Below the pieces are notes generated by a model. It did not search any database. It was not told the DNA's origin and saw nothing but the letters and a program-made list of their open reading frames with translations. The translations under genes were made by a program, and so were the position numbers. Positions 10,167 to 22,448 of a DNA stretch of 64,000 nt are shown here, piece after piece; positions within the stretch are counted from its first letter, which is position 1, and each line of letters opens with the position of its first letter. This DNA is from Mikania micrantha (Eukaryota; Streptophyta; Magnoliopsida; Asterales; Asteraceae). Location of the stretch: the NCBI GenBank assembly GCA_009363875.1, contig CM018680.1:65445279-65509278 (forward strand). Reading direction: 5' to 3'.

Positions 10167-13100
10167 TGTAACATCCCGACCGATGGCGGAAACGTCGGGA
10201 TGCCACGAGGGATGTGTAGATTGTTCAAAAGCTCGTGGGCATCTAAATTTAATCATCACATAACATTCCATTCATCAATTAATTACACAAAAATCATGTC
10301 TATCATGAATTAAATACATCAATTACACAAAAGAATTATCTAAACTAACTAAACTCTAATCGCCAGAATTTTAGTTAATTTTAGCTAAGTCCAAGATCCT
10401 ATATGATGATGTCCAAAAGTGAGAATTCATCTTCTTCAACCTACTTAGCTTCATCACCTGAAACATGTAAGAAATCAAGTGTCAACTACGAAGTAGTTGG
10501 TGAGTGATCATAAATTTTTATACTTAAGAGTATTTTATAAAATGAGTATAAAAGTTTATGTTTGAAAAGGTTTTATAAAAACTTTAGATAAAATAAGTAT
10601 AAAAGCTTATGGTCTTCCTGAGAAGATCCACAAGAATACCTGTATGAGATAATCCAACACATCTACCAACACACAATCAACCACATACGCAAACACATAA
10701 TCACATATCCAATCAGTCATAGTTAATCATAGATAATCATAGTCAATAATAGATAATCAACCACATAACCATTCAACCAATCTCAACATCAATATTCTCA
10801 ATTAATATATGTGACTATACATGGACATTATGTAATTAACATAAGTTAAAAACATGATCCATGGAGTGGTCGCTAACCACGTGACAATACATGAAACCAA
10901 TGCAATTAACCAAAGTTAAAGGCAATGTTTCACGGAGTTGTGATAATCCAAGTGATAATACATGTAATCATCTAGGATGACCGAAGCCAACTCAACGATA
11001 CATGAAATTGTGGTAACCCACGTGACAATACATGTGATCATTACGTATAACCGAGGTCATCAACAATGCCACACGGAGTTTTAATAATCAATGTAAATCC
11101 ATAATTAATGATTATTCCATCATATGAATATCATATTGATAAACAGGTATCATCCATGTGTTATCAAAATAATATTAAATTGGTATACATGTTTCACCTC
11201 CTAGTTTTTAAAACAAAACAGTTTAAAGAAAGGGAGGTTATGAGAACTCACCTAAGTCCTTAGAATAATTGTTCTCGTAAAATGCACGCTCGCGTATGCA
11301 ATTCCACAACAACTCAATAACCTGTAATTATTATAATGTTTGTGTTTATAAGTATACACGCTTCATTCCCATTAAATGTTCATTTCTTTTACATCTTTAG
11401 ATGTTTAGTTACTTAGCTTTATCTTCCAAGTTAGAGTGGTAATCGTCTACACTTCTCAACTCTCATTGTTTAAAATAGGTTTATTCCTAAATAATTTATT
11501 CAATATCTTCATCATAATATTTGATGAAATTTTAGAAGTTACCATGTTGCAAGAACAATAACATTATCCATGTGTATTCTCTTATAAGGTGCATGCATGT
11601 ACAATTATGAGCTTAATTATTTGAGTTTAAGTTATAAAAATCCATTCAAGTTTAGGTGATTACTTAATCTCCTCTCACAACATATTCAATTTATGCTATT
11701 TTTTTATTAAAACCTTATTCTTATTTAGAAAATGGTTATTAAGATTCCTCATGCATGCACACGTATATACATATGTGTAAGTGTATGTATACCTACTTAA
11801 TTATATCCCCCATTTGCCTTTAATCCCCTTGTTAAATGGAATTAGGTTTTGTCCTTCATGATGGCAGCGAACCTATCACATGTTTACCCTAGGTTCGGCC
11901 ACTTAGACCATAATAGGTTCGGACAGAAAGAAAATGAAGGTTCGGTCCAGCCAGGCGAACCCTAGGTTCGTTCTATGCTTCAACAGCTCTAGGACCAACG
12001 AACCTTAAGGTTCGTGGCCCCTAGGGTTCGGCAATGGTTCGGTTATTATAGCTCATGAGGTACAAGGGTTCGCTGGGCCAGTCAGGTTCGCCAAATAAGA
12101 TAGGTTCGGCTCACTAGGTTTTGTAGGATTGCCGAGGGTTCGTGGCACCTGCTATGGTTCGTGACTCAAGGGTTCGACTGGACCCAAGGTTCGGCCACCC
12201 AAAGGTTTGGCCACCTTGTTTCCCGCCCAAGAAGGTTCGGTGGTGGCTTCACAGGTTCGGCTGGAGCTGCTCCCACGCGAACCACCAGCTTATCATTGTT
12301 TCCACCGATCCAAATCTGTTGCAGGCTCAATTTCATGGTCTTCCCAACACTCATAATAGTTCATCTTAGCGTTTTCAAGTGATTAAACCGTTCATAACAT
12401 CAATCGATTATAGAGTTCGTGATTTACAACAAAACCGAAAGTAAAACCTTAGATTTACCTCGAAATGTAGACCAAACGTGGAATTTCTTCGTATCTTCTT
12501 GTTCCTCTCGATCACGCGGTCGTTTTGGCGCCAAGATCTCCAAAATCCGTCAAGAATTGAAGAAGAAAAGCTAGAGAGAAGATGGATGTGTTTGTAGGTG
12601 ACGAAAAATCAAGTTTAGAGAGAGAGAGAGTGTTGAGAAAATGAGGAAGAAGAAAGAAAATTTCTTTCTAATAAAGCGTATTATCCCCACGTGCTCGGTC
12701 TCGTTTTTATCGCGATAAATTTATAAAATGCTCAGTTTTGTTCATAAAATATATTTAAAACATTTAAGTGGTTAAATAATCATGTTTTGTTTTAAATAAA
12801 ATGAATTTAAATAAAAATCGTTTAAATAAGTATCTTTGTTTATTTTCATTAAATTAATTATTTAACCAAATAACTCTTTCATTTTCGTTTTAGGTTATGA
12901 TTCCTAATAAACATTATTGGTTTGCATTATTTAATTTAATATCGTTTGATATTATTTAATTATCTCGTCGAAACGCGTTACTTACGTACGAATTCGTAAA
13001 GATCGTCACCTTTGCGAATCCAACGCTTGTATCGTATTTCGATTCGATTTAGGATTAATGGAATATAGTTTCAGAATATTATTCTTAATAACTATATTCG

Positions 13101-13660
13101 TGTGAATCGTCACCCACGCGAATACACTATTAAGTTAATATTCTAAATCAATATTCGCGTTTAATTAATGCCCGTAACCTCACCATCGCGTAATTGTTTT
13201 TCAATTATCCTTTCATTATTTAATTAACTTTAATATTATCCATCCCAATCCAAAACCCACTAAACCAAGTCACTGACACATCCATGATAGACCGAAATAT
13301 GCATATGTATAGGGCATATGCAGAGGTAGATCGCAACCTCCCCTACACCGTCCCACCGCTATTTCGATAAACCATGACCATGTGTCATTGACTACGTTTA
13401 GCAACTAACTCCATACTCCTTTCCAATTCCACCCAATTCCATAATCATCAATAATATAACTGCGATAAACTCTCTGGTTCTGTTTAGTTGAGTTACAACT
13501 AAACTTTCCAGGGTTTACGCGTATAATATGTTCTAAACATGTATACCAGTAACAGTGATAATCATCAAATAATGTATCAATATTAATAATTACAAAATCT
13601 CAGGTCGTAACAGTACAATCGTACGGATGTACGGTTGACCGGAAGTACAGTGATGTTACA
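10167..13660 (+). mobile_element. Solo LTR 2 (gypsy type, 3.5 kb)
   Basis: Begins TGTAACATCCCGACC and ends GATGTTACA, flanked by the perfect 5-bp duplication GTTAT (10162-10166 and 13661-13665). The terminal inverted repeat TGTAACATC/GATGTTACA is extensive. There is no partner LTR, primer site or coding region, so this is a solo LTR. Within it, 11870-12270 is packed with the word GGTTCG. Short frames at 12142-12382 on both strands only reflect the higher GC content there. Confidence 0.9.
11870..12270 (+). repeat. GGTTCG word-rich patch in solo LTR 2
   Basis: GGTTCG occurs about 16 times in 400 bp, irregularly spaced (roughly 15-40 bp), usually followed by G or T and often preceded by A or G. 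Intervening sequence differs between copies, so this is not a simple tandem repeat. Confidence 0.85.
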
Positions 13661-13665
13661 GTTAT

Positions 13666-15279
13666 GGTGATTAAAATGACTAACAATGTATTTTACGCAA
13701 AACTAGTTAAGAAACCGACTCATTTGAATTATTAAATCGCATAGACTTGGACTATAACTTATTTTTGATATATTATAGAATATATACAAGTAAAAATATA
13801 TAAAATAATGTTATAAAAATATTTGGGATGATAGGAAATGCGAAAGATTCTTTAAACACAAAAGTACATACATAGCCGACACGTGAAATGCGTAAAAACG
13901 GGCTTTTATATATATACAAGCCAAGGACTATTTAGACCAGAATATTATACTTAATATATTATATATATAATGAAAATATAATTTTTAAAACTTATGGTTT
14001 TAAACCATTTATTTAAAATGGATAAAAACCGCATTATGGGCTGGTAAGTAAAATGAGGTATTTCTAATCAATAGATTTATTAATAAATAGTCTATTTTGA
14101 ATATTTGAACAAGTATATACTTATTTGGACAAATTATGATTTATAAACGTATTATTGGGCTTTAAACGTCTTCACGGGCCCAATAGGCCCAATAGTAACT
14201 TTACATGTAAAAATAACTTAAAGCCCAATTGTTAACCTATCTAGTTTATTTAATTATTAGTATTTGTATACAATAACAATGTTAAAAATCTAATTACATG
14301 TATACAAGAAGTTACGTAAATGTTATAACCTACAAAACATCTAAACTGGGTCTAAGTAAAGTATGACACTATGCATAGAGCACAATGATACTAGCAACTA
14401 AGTCTAATCTTAGCAACACATTCAAACATAGGTATACACCTATCTCGTAAAGGCAACCATGTGGAACACTCAACTCACAACATTGTTTGCAAACCATAAC
14501 CTCGGTGAGTTTTTGTGCAAACATTTCCCTTCTTTACTATGTTTTGGGATGGAATACATACTACTAAAACTTTTTATGTGTACTAATGTTTGAGACTTGT
14601 TACTTCCCATATTGTTGTCCCTTTTTTAGAGCACACCATTAACCCTAGTTGGGGCCATTAGTATTATGGGTAACGCTATATGAGAAACCCTCACACACAG
14701 TGGTCTCCCCACCGAGATTTGTAAATCATTGTGGCATAATTACTAACTATTTTTAGTAGTTCATTAATGGGAAATGAACTACGCAAGGACGGAACGCCGA
14801 CATATGGTCTTGTTGCGAGATCATATGGGTGGTGCAGGATTGGTTGTGCGACTTGAACATTGTACACCAACAAACTATTGTTATCTTTGTTTATTACAAA
14901 GAATACAAATTGTTTACTTATTAAATGTTTTTAACTGCTCGAGCTCACCAGCTTTATGCTGACCCGAACTCTTTTAAGCATGTATTTCAGGACGTTAAAC
15001 TAAGAAGGAGAGGTAGACTGGAAGCTTTTTGGTGCCTAACACTTTGGAGTCTATCTTAGAGACTTGCTTTGTTATTTCCGCTGTCTAGGAACTAGATTTA
15101 AATTTCATCTGTTTTATTATGATTACAAACATTCTGCTATTGGGTTGTTCATGCCCACTTTTGGTTTTAAGACAATTGTTAAGACTATTTTGTACTAGTT
15201 GATGATGAAGTTATCTTAGTCCTACTTATTTAAGTGTTTTACTAATCTTTCGTCTTGCCCCTACCAGCGGGGTGCGACA
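13666..15279 (-). mobile_element. Probable LTR-derived sequence, right part, ending at a TGTCGCACCCC terminus
   Basis: Non-coding. Near its right end (about 14942) it carries a stretch like AGCTCACCAGCTTTATGCTG that solo LTR 3 also has at about the same distance from its own end (near 56688). The right end on minus is TGTCGCACCCC. The following bases CTTTG (15280-15284) would be the target duplication, but I found no matching left copy within the window. Confidence 0.5.
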
Positions 15280-15412
15280 CTTTGATGTTCAGCAAACATC
15301 AAAATGATGATGTTGTTCTGGAATCATTGATGTTTTGTTCAACAAATGTTGATTTGATTTTCTTATGATGAAAGTTTAATGCTTTGTTTGTTTTGAAATG
15401 TTTGATGTATAG

Positions 15413-15600
15413 GATGAAAGGTGTGGATTTGTGCGTTGGATTGACCCCCTGTGCCTCATCATGCATCCTTCTTGATCACTGGTTTGGTGAATTCACTGAA
15501 AAGGGAGAGGGAACAAGCTGCTCAACAGGAGAGGACCATCAGGATGCTCAAATGGTTGTTGATTGGAAGATGGGGTTTCATAGTTTGGAGTTGGATTTAG
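15413..15600 (+). pseudogene. GRF-type zinc-finger / coiled-coil protein remnant
   Basis: After an acceptor-like ATGTATAG, the frame reads DERCGFVRWIDPLC, the core of a GRF zinc finger (CGFFRWxDP). After one frameshift it continues with a charged helical stretch (LKREREQAAQQERTIRML) and a tryptophan-rich hydrophobic tail ending in TAG. That order, half zinc finger, coiled coil, then C-terminal hydrophobic segment, is typical of plant At4g04775-like proteins. The first zinc-finger exon is not seen. It lies tail to tail with the MULE transposase, so it may be a gene captured by the MULE or its second gene. Family assignment rests on a short motif. Confidence 0.5.
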
Positions 15601-16018
15601 TTTTCTAGTTGAAGTTTGTTTTGGTTGGAGATGTATTTTGATTGCAAACAATCTAAGTAGGTTTCATAGTAGTAGGTGAATGGTTGATCAAAACGTATGA
15701 TGCTATTTTGTTGGTATGTTTTATTTTCTAGTTCAAACATTAAGCATGTAAATTATAAAGCCTAATGATATTTAGATAATGGTTTTCAATGGAAGTTTTG
15801 TGTTGAATAATGGTTTGTTATCTAGTTATGGTTTGAAAGGAAGTTTATCTTAAACTTTGTTCTTAACATTGAAACGCAGAACATAATGTGCAAGCCATTG
15901 TTGTACAGACATTGTTCTAAACATTGAAACAAAAATTAACACAAATTAAATGTCCAGAATTTAAACACAAATTACACAAGATACAAATAAGTTATCCATT
16001 GCAAGTCCTAGCATTGTG

Positions 16019-18682
16019 TCATGCCTTCTTGCATTTTCCACAATGCTTAAGATGACCCATCCTGGTCAACTTTCCATCCTTTTCTATGCTAGAAATGAGC
16101 TCCTCATGGGACATTCTTCTTTTCTTCTTAGGTCTACCAATTTGAGTTTTATGATTTGGAGGTACTAGCTTGGTAGGACAGCAGGAAGGAATCCATAAGT
16201 TTACACCATTGATTGGTTCAATGGTATGCATATACACTTCCTTCCATCTTGCCACTGTGTATATCTCATCTACCCATTCTTCCACCTAACCAACTTCAAT
16301 TCCATTAACCGCCGTGTTCCATATCACTGCCACATCATGCTTGCAAGGAATACCTGTTAACTCCCACCTTTTGTGCATGTTTTCTTGTTCGTGTCCACTA
16401 CACATTGATCTTGCCAGGGACCACTTGCCTACGTGATTAGATTTTATAATAAACATGTGATTAAATATAAACATGTGGTTTATGGGTTATGACATACCTG
16501 GTACTTGTTTCCACTGCCATAATCACGGAGTATTGAGAAGCTTCAGATTTGATTGATGCAAATTGTTTTGTAACTGATGGTGTCAATGGACCCTGAGACT
16601 TAGATATCTTATTATGCACAACCACATTCCGTTTCATCAAATACTCTTTAATGTATTCAAGACATGTGATTAAGGGCTTCTCTCTACCAACCACTATTTG
16701 TCTGTTGAAAACTTCACACCAATTGTTTAACAACACATCACATTTCGGTTTTCCTAAAATTAAGAATGATGTCAAAATATTTTCATAAAATATTAAAAGT
16801 TATTATAAAACATTATAGCCATACCACTAAAATGAGCTTTTGACCAACATTTTAGTGGAATCTTTGACAACCATGTATGCAGGGTGGAATTTTGCTTCTT
16901 GATAGCTTCCATTGATTTTTGAAACTGAGGGGCTGTAGTGGCACAAGCAGCCTTCCACAATAGGTCTTTTAATAGTTGACCTCTCCATTTTATTTTCATA
17001 TTCTCATGAATATGTCTCAAACAATACCTATGTGTTGCAGCAGGAAAAGTATTTGCAATGGCTAACGATAGGCCCTTTTGTCTGTCTGTAATTAAAGTAA
17101 AGTTTGAGTTTGCTAAAATACCAAGGTCATCTCCAAGAATCTGCAAAACCAAGTCCATGATTGTAAGTTTTCAGCTTCCAAAAGTGCATATGCAACTGGA
17201 TAAATTCCATTATTTGCATCTACTCCAACTACTGTTAGAATTTGTCCCGGATAAGGACCCTTCGTGAAACATCCATCTAAACCAAGGATATCTCTGCCAC
17301 ATTTTTTAAATCCTTCTTTCAAAGGAGCTAAACATATGTAAATTCTTTTAAATTGTCTTGTCTCACTTGTGGGATTAAACTCCCTTTCAACTTCCAACTT
17401 TATAGTAGTCCCTGGATTTGACCTTTGTAACTCATCACAATAGTCCCAAGGGCATGTGATGTTTTCTTCTTTATCGTGTTGCTTATTTATTGAAGACCCA
17501 ACCACTTTATGAGATTCCCCTTTGTGGGTCCCATCCTTATAATTGATATTTTTACCTACACATACAACTGAAAACCTAATTTTGTCGTTTTTTATAATGT
17601 GTAGTTGTCTCCTTGTTTCAATAGCATATCTTTTGACTGCATTTTTCAAATCATCTTTATGTAGTACTGCTTGGCCCACATAAAAGGGCATTGTATACCA
17701 TCTGTAGAGTTTCTCCTTTTCTTCCTATTCTGCTTATTCAATGCAGATCTGATTGGAGCAGATTCATCCCTTTCACTTAAACTATCAAAACACTTATCAT
17801 CACAATACTGATCCATCTCATTATCTTCCTCTTCATCATCCTGTATATCTCCATTATCTTCGGCATGAACAATAGACCTGTACTCAGACATGTCAACTTC
17901 AACATCAACATAAATTAATTCATCTACAAAAAATGAATCATCCTCTTCCTCTTCATCAATTTTATATTCATTACTATCATCTTCCAGTTAAAGATCTTTT
18001 TCAGTGCAGTCTTGATCATCAGAGTCATCATCATCATCAGAACTTTCATCAAAAGTTGAGTTTTCAGACCATTCTATATCTACTTCATCTTCCTTATGAA
18101 ATAGATTATCATTAGGGACTAAAATACCTTCCTGTGACGGGACTTCTTATGATGCAAGGGGGCCAATATCATCAATGGTTACCTGCTGACATGTCAAACT
18201 TGTAGTCCCATGCTCTACATAAATTTCAATCACTTTTTCATCTTCTGCATACTTGCATATTTGATTAATATCATCTTCATTCAAAACAGGTCTAAGACCT
18301 GTATCCAAATCCATTCCTGGTATCTTAAAATGATAGAACAAAACCTCTTCATCAGGTATACCAAGACTCCTAACCATTTGTCCTATTGCATATACTGATA
18401 ACTCACAACCATCAACATAATCAAAGTAGTTGTTCCTACCATTAATATAGAACCTGCTTGGAGAATTCACAAAATGGCCTCCATGAAACATTTGAATAGT
18501 AAACCATGTAATTTCATCAGGTACAGCTACAAATTAACAACAAATTCGTCAAACCATATGGTTTTATAAGAAACCCTAAATCAGATACAGAAAAATTTTT
18601 TGATTCATGAAACATGCAACTTACAGTTGAGATTACGATTGAAATCATGATCTTCAATAGATCCACGCAGCTCCCATGCCAT
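16019..18682 (-). pseudogene. MuDR-type MULE transposase (DDE, SWIM zinc finger), broken
   Basis: Exon 1 starts at 18682 (MAWELRGSIEDHDF) and ends at a GT donor after 18625; exon 2 begins at 18526 and gives the N-terminal domain (FTIQMFHGGHFVNSP). An acidic linker follows (about 17700-18130). Then come the MuDR DNA-binding region (17300-17690), the MULE catalytic core with LGLDGCFTKGPYPGQ and VGVDANNGIYPVAYALLE, and FTLITDRQKGL (17045-17100). An intron at 16754-16824 has GT..AG ends. The SWIM finger (RWELTGIPCKHDVAVIW) has lost part of its first Cys pair. The C-terminus has a basic GRPKKKRR. In-frame stops near 18147 and 17990 and frameshifts near 17690, 17115 and 16400 make it non-functional. 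It would have bound the element ends and cut DNA in the nucleus. Confidence 0.88.
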
Positions 18683-18814
18683 TTTTAAGCGGTTGTCGAT
18701 GAAGTATGAACTCGTCTAGGGCTACAGTCGGAGAAATGTAAGTTGGTAAACGAGGGAGAAGAAACGAGGGAGAAGAAACATTATAAGAAAAGGTGAGATA
18801 TTACAAATATGAAA

Positions 18815-19000
18815 GGACTAAATTACCCCAATCGTGCCTTGCACATGATGTTAGTTAACAGATTCCGTCTTCAAATTTAGACGGAGGGACTACATTGGCA
18901 ATAAAACTAAAACACAAGGACTAAAATAGCAATAAAAATCATTTAGGGACTAAAGTGACAATTTTGATATAAACACAGGGACCAATCTGGCATTTAACTC
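18815..19000 (-). repeat. Right terminal inverted repeat region of the MULE
   Basis: Read from the outside on the minus strand it starts GAGTTAAATGCCAGATTGGT and continues with phrases resembling TTAGTCCCTAAATG and GCCAATGTAGTCCCT. The same phrases, in the same order, form both arms of the MITE at 27251-27570. Confidence 0.8.
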
Positions 19001-20140
19001 TTTTATATATATATGTATATGTATTTGTTGATTTCAATGCTCTGTTGATTAGAAATTTAATACCTTATATATCGTAGTTTGATAATTGAAATTATCTGTT
19101 AAGATCCTCACACTAGGTTCGTTTATCTTAACGTGGGCTTAGAATTTGTGAATTTCACCAAGTGTTAAGCAAGGTTAATTTTTATAACTGTTAGTAATCA
19201 GTTCCATTTATTTATTTATTTATTTTTATTTTTTTTCGTGGATGTAAACACTCAAAACGCGCGAGATACGATAACTGTTAAAGGTTAGTGTGTGGGTATA
19301 CCTTTCGGGTCGGTTCGTAGCGAACTCGTTTTGAGAATCGAAAACCCGATTTGAGATCCGAGTATACCAGTAGTCTCGGTTTTGCATTACGACCGTTTCC
19401 GAGCATTCGATTATCGTTCTTGACCAGCTTCGACTACTTTCGAATTGAGATAATCAGCTTTGATTTGTTGGTCGAAACCTGGTGTTGTACGAACATATCA
19501 CGACTCACCAGATCTGTTCCTAAATAGTCTTACAACAAACCCAAACTCGATCACAAGGTGTCTAGTGGCATATAATTGCTCCACATCTGTTAATTTATCC
19601 ACAAGATTTAGAGATACACACAAACAAAAGAAAGAGCCATAAATTAGATCATAGTTTAGTAGTTCACTTCTCACCCTTTTAACCCGTTGGAGGGTAGATC
19701 TAGTGACTGGAAACCTGGCCAAAACTCTACCCCTCGTGATTGGCCTTTTATTGTGTTTATCTCCAAATCTACAACAGCTAGGTCGGACCAGATCGTTTAT
19801 CACCAAATCTTCAACATTAGATGTTGGGTTTGTCAAGTTTATTATTCTATAATATGTGGTAACCACCGATCTATGCGAACCAAAGACATACCAGTGAAGA
19901 CCGGAATATCTAATAGCCACCAGAGAGCCATCAACCGCCACCATGCGTGGTCTGTGATATAACCAGGCTCTTACTAGGGGTGTAGCTGTGGCAGAACACT
20001 AGGTGGGTTATGAAACAAGGAAGGAGAGCAAGGTCTGCGTCGAAGCTCCCACCAGAGTGTTTCGGTCGGGCTTCACTAGGAAGGAGAGGCTTCAGAGGTA
20101 GAGCAAGGTAAGAGGTAGGTCATCGCGTGGTTGGTGTCCG
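19001..20140. other. Unclassified sequence between the MULE and the gag-only element
   Basis: Short TA-rich start, then mixed sequence. A 148-codon open frame on minus (19498-19944) has no motif I recognise and no support beyond its length. 20000-20145 is purine-rich and continuous with 22449-22545 across the inserted element. This may be remnants of a gene leader or another element. Confidence 0.4.
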
Positions 20141-20145
20141 GAGGA

Positions 20146-20491
20146 TGTTGGGTTAATCTTGACTTGTCAATGGGTATGGGTCGGTATAACGAAGCGGGTC
20201 AAAAGTTGGATTGATTATTGGTTACTTTACTTATTTAGTCACATGTTTAATTGTTTAGAAAGTGTTAGTTAGTGGGTCTAAGTCATGGGTTATGTTAGTT
20301 AGTTTTTTTTGAGAAAATGTTTACGTGGGTTATTGGATGGTGAGATAGTATTTTAGGTAGTATTATGTGTTTGGTTCTTTGCTCTTCATGTAATCAATTT
20401 TTTATTCCATCAAATGAAAGAGTCGATCAAAGTGGTTTGATAAAATCATTGTTGTTTATTTTAGTTTGATTAAGATCTGAATATACCAATA
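20146..20491 (+). repeat. 5' LTR of the gag-only element
   Basis: 346 bp, TGTTGGGTTAATC to ATATACCAATA. The inverted ends TGTTGG/CCAATA are imperfect because of the terminal TA. Confidence 0.92.
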
Positions 20492-20493
20492 TT

Positions 20494-20506
20494 TGGTATC
20501 AGAGCC
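20494..20506 (+). other. Primer-binding site of the gag-only element
   Basis: TGGTATCAGAGCC two bases after the LTR; initiator-Met tRNA type. Confidence 0.92.
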
Positions 20507-20539
20507 TAGTGCTCGTTTAGTAGGTTTTGAGAGTCGGTT

Positions 20540-20880
20540 TTTGAGAGAGGAGAGTCACAACAGGTTCTGTGTGAACCGAATCAAGTTCCAAGTAATCGGG
20601 GAGAAGATGAACCAGTAGGGTTTCTGTGTGAAACCAAGCAAGACCTAATCTGTGTGATTGGGAGGAGGTGTCACGGTGAAAGAAGTTAGGTTATATGTGT
20701 GAAGAAGATCGGTTCTATGTGAGCTGAGAAACACTAGATCTGTGTGATCTGAAGTAAATCAAACTGTGTGGGTCGGAGGAGTAGATGTGCGCAACTGATT
20801 GTGAATCAATCGAAACCTAAGAAGATACCTGTGTGGTGAAGACGAAAAAGTAGGGTCGTGTACCTGTGTGGTGAAGACGC
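20540..20880 (+). repeat. CTGTGTG-rich leader of the gag-only element
   Basis: CTGTGTG or a one-base variant occurs about nine times between the primer site and the gag start, in irregularly spaced, partly similar phrases. Such untranslated leaders can hold packaging or dimerisation signals; that role here is inference. Confidence 0.6.
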
Positions 20881-21131
20881 AAAGCTAAGTAATTGAGACT
20901 CGTGAAAATTTCTTCTGCAAAACATTCTTGATGCTTGAGGTTGGGGGCGGTGAATATGGGAAATGTGATTTAATTGGCGTTTGAAAGTCAAGATTGTGGT
21001 GTTTTCTTTTAGTTTTTTTTAATATAAACAAAAAAAAAGGGAAACTATTTTGTTTTTTAACAGAAAGATAGTTGCTACGTAAAAAAAAAAAGGAAATTGT
21101 ATTTTGTTAGTTTGTTTTCAATTTAGCAAGG

Positions 21132-22058
21132 ATGGCAGAAGGTGGTGGTGCAATTGTACAAGCAAGCAATCAAGGAAATATTCCTTTGCAATGTCTGAAA
21201 TTAACAAGCACAAATTATACGAGTTGGTCAATTATGGTGGAATCGATCCTACAAGCATACGGTTTGTGGGAAGCGATTGATCTGGTAACCGGGGGAGCGG
21301 TTGATGCTAAGAAGAACTTTCAAGCAAAAGCATTTGTGTTTCAAACTCTACCCGAAGACGTATTACTTCAAGTTGCAAAGCATAAGCATGTAAAGGATGT
21401 GTGGGAAGCGCTTCGTGTGCGGTATTTGGGAGCCGATCGTGTTCAAAAGGCAAGAATTTAAACTCTTAGATCCGAATTGGAGATGTTGAAGATGAAAGAG
21501 AGTGAAACAATTGATGAGTTTTCGGCCAAACTTAGTGGGATTGCTACAAAGATCAAGAGTCTTGGGTCTAACTTGAAAGATGAAGTTGTGGTAAGAAAGC
21601 TATTGAATTCGGTTCCAAAGAAGTTTTTGCAAATTGTTGCTTCTATTGAGCAATACTCGAAGATAGAGCATATGTCACTTGAGGAGGCCGTCGGGAGATT
21701 GAAGGCTTATGAAGATAGAATCAAAGTTCTTGATGAGGAGGATAATGATCAAAGTAAGTTATTACTTACCATAGAGGATTGGCAAGAGAAAACCAAGCGT
21801 GGTGAGTTTGATCAAAATCATTTTGGTCAAGGAAGAGGTCGTGGTCAAGGAAGGGGTCGTGGTTATGGTAGAGGTCGAGGTGGCCGGTTCCAATCTAATG
21901 AAGAGCGAAGAGAGCAAGGTAGCTATCGAGACAAACGACATATCAAATGCTACAATTTCCAAGAGTATGGTCATTATGCGGTTGAGTGTCCCAAGCAAGA
22001 ACCAAAGGAAGAAGTGGCTAATTTGACTCGGGATGATGATGAGCCGACATTGCTTTGA
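21132..22058 (+). pseudogene. Copia-type Gag (UBN2/Retrotran_gag family) with one stop codon
   Basis: The frame runs 308 codons from MAEGGGAIVQ, interrupted by a single TAA at 21459-21461 in KARI*TLRSELEM. The N-terminal part has LTSTNYTSWSIMVESILQAY, the usual copia Gag start. The middle has the helical MLKMKESETIDEFSAKL region. It ends with an RGRGQGRGRG basic tract and a zinc knuckle CYNFQEYGHYAVEC whose second Cys is Phe. Gag forms the virus-like particle and binds element RNA in the cytoplasm. With one stop and a damaged knuckle, this copy is probably not functional, though the element family must have had a working Gag recently. Confidence 0.88.
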
Positions 22059-22078
22059 TAAAGAAATGGTTTAAAGTC

Positions 22079-22095
22079 AAGATTAAGGGGGTGAA
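22079..22095 (+). other. Polypurine tract of the gag-only element
   Basis: AAGATTAAGGGGGTGAA directly before the 3' LTR. Confidence 0.8.
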
Positions 22096-22443
22096 TGTTG
22101 GGTTAATCTTGACTTGTCAATGGGTATGGGTCGGTATAACGAAGCGGGTCAAAAGTTGGATTGATTATTGGTTACTTTACTTATTTAGTCACATGTTTAA
22201 TTGTTTAGAAAGTGTTAGTTAATGGGTCTAAGTCATGGGTTATGTTAGGTAGTTTTTTTTTTGAGAACATGTTTACGTGGGTTATTGGATGGTGAGATAG
22301 TATTTTAGGTAGTATTATGTGTTTGGTTCTTTGCTCTTCATGTAATCAATTTTTTATTCCATCAAATGAAAGAGTCGATCAAAGTGGTTTGATAAAATCA
22401 TTGTTGTTTCTTTTAGTTTGATTAAGATCTGAATATACCAATA
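22096..22443 (+). repeat. 3' LTR of the gag-only element
   Basis: 348 bp, nearly identical to 20146-20491: four substitutions plus a two-base longer T run. Confidence 0.92.
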
Positions 22444-22448
22444 GAGGA

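Larger units (their letters stand above)
15280..19000 (-). mobile_element. Decayed MuDR-type MULE (left terminus missing)
   Basis: Contains a broken MuDR transposase (16019-18682, minus), a convergent GRF zinc-finger remnant (15413-15600, plus) and a right terminal region ending CATTTAACTC at 19000. That terminus matches both ends of the MITE at 27251-27570. No matching left terminus (GAGTTAAATG) is visible; the element seems to have been cut at 15279 by the LTR sequence next to it. Confidence 0.75.
20146..22443 (+). mobile_element. Gag-only LTR retrotransposon (TR-GAG type), young insertion
   Basis: A complete 2.3-kb element: 5' LTR (20146-20491), initiator-Met primer site, a leader rich in CTGTGTG, one gag-like gene, a polypurine tract and 3' LTR (22096-22443). 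It is flanked by the perfect 5-bp duplication GAGGA (20141-20145 and 22444-22448). The LTRs differ by about four substitutions and one T-run length change, so it is recent. No protease, integrase or RT sequence exists between gag and the 3' LTR. Both LTRs begin TG but end AATA, giving TG..TA instead of TG..CA. Confidence 0.92.

Noticed and set aside
12142..12382. Three overlapping frames in solo LTR 2
   Set aside because: By-product of the GGTTCG-rich patch; no conserved product.
19498..19944. 148-codon minus-strand open frame
   Set aside because: No recognisable domain, no flanking gene structure, and the region is unclassified repeat debris; length alone is weak evidence.
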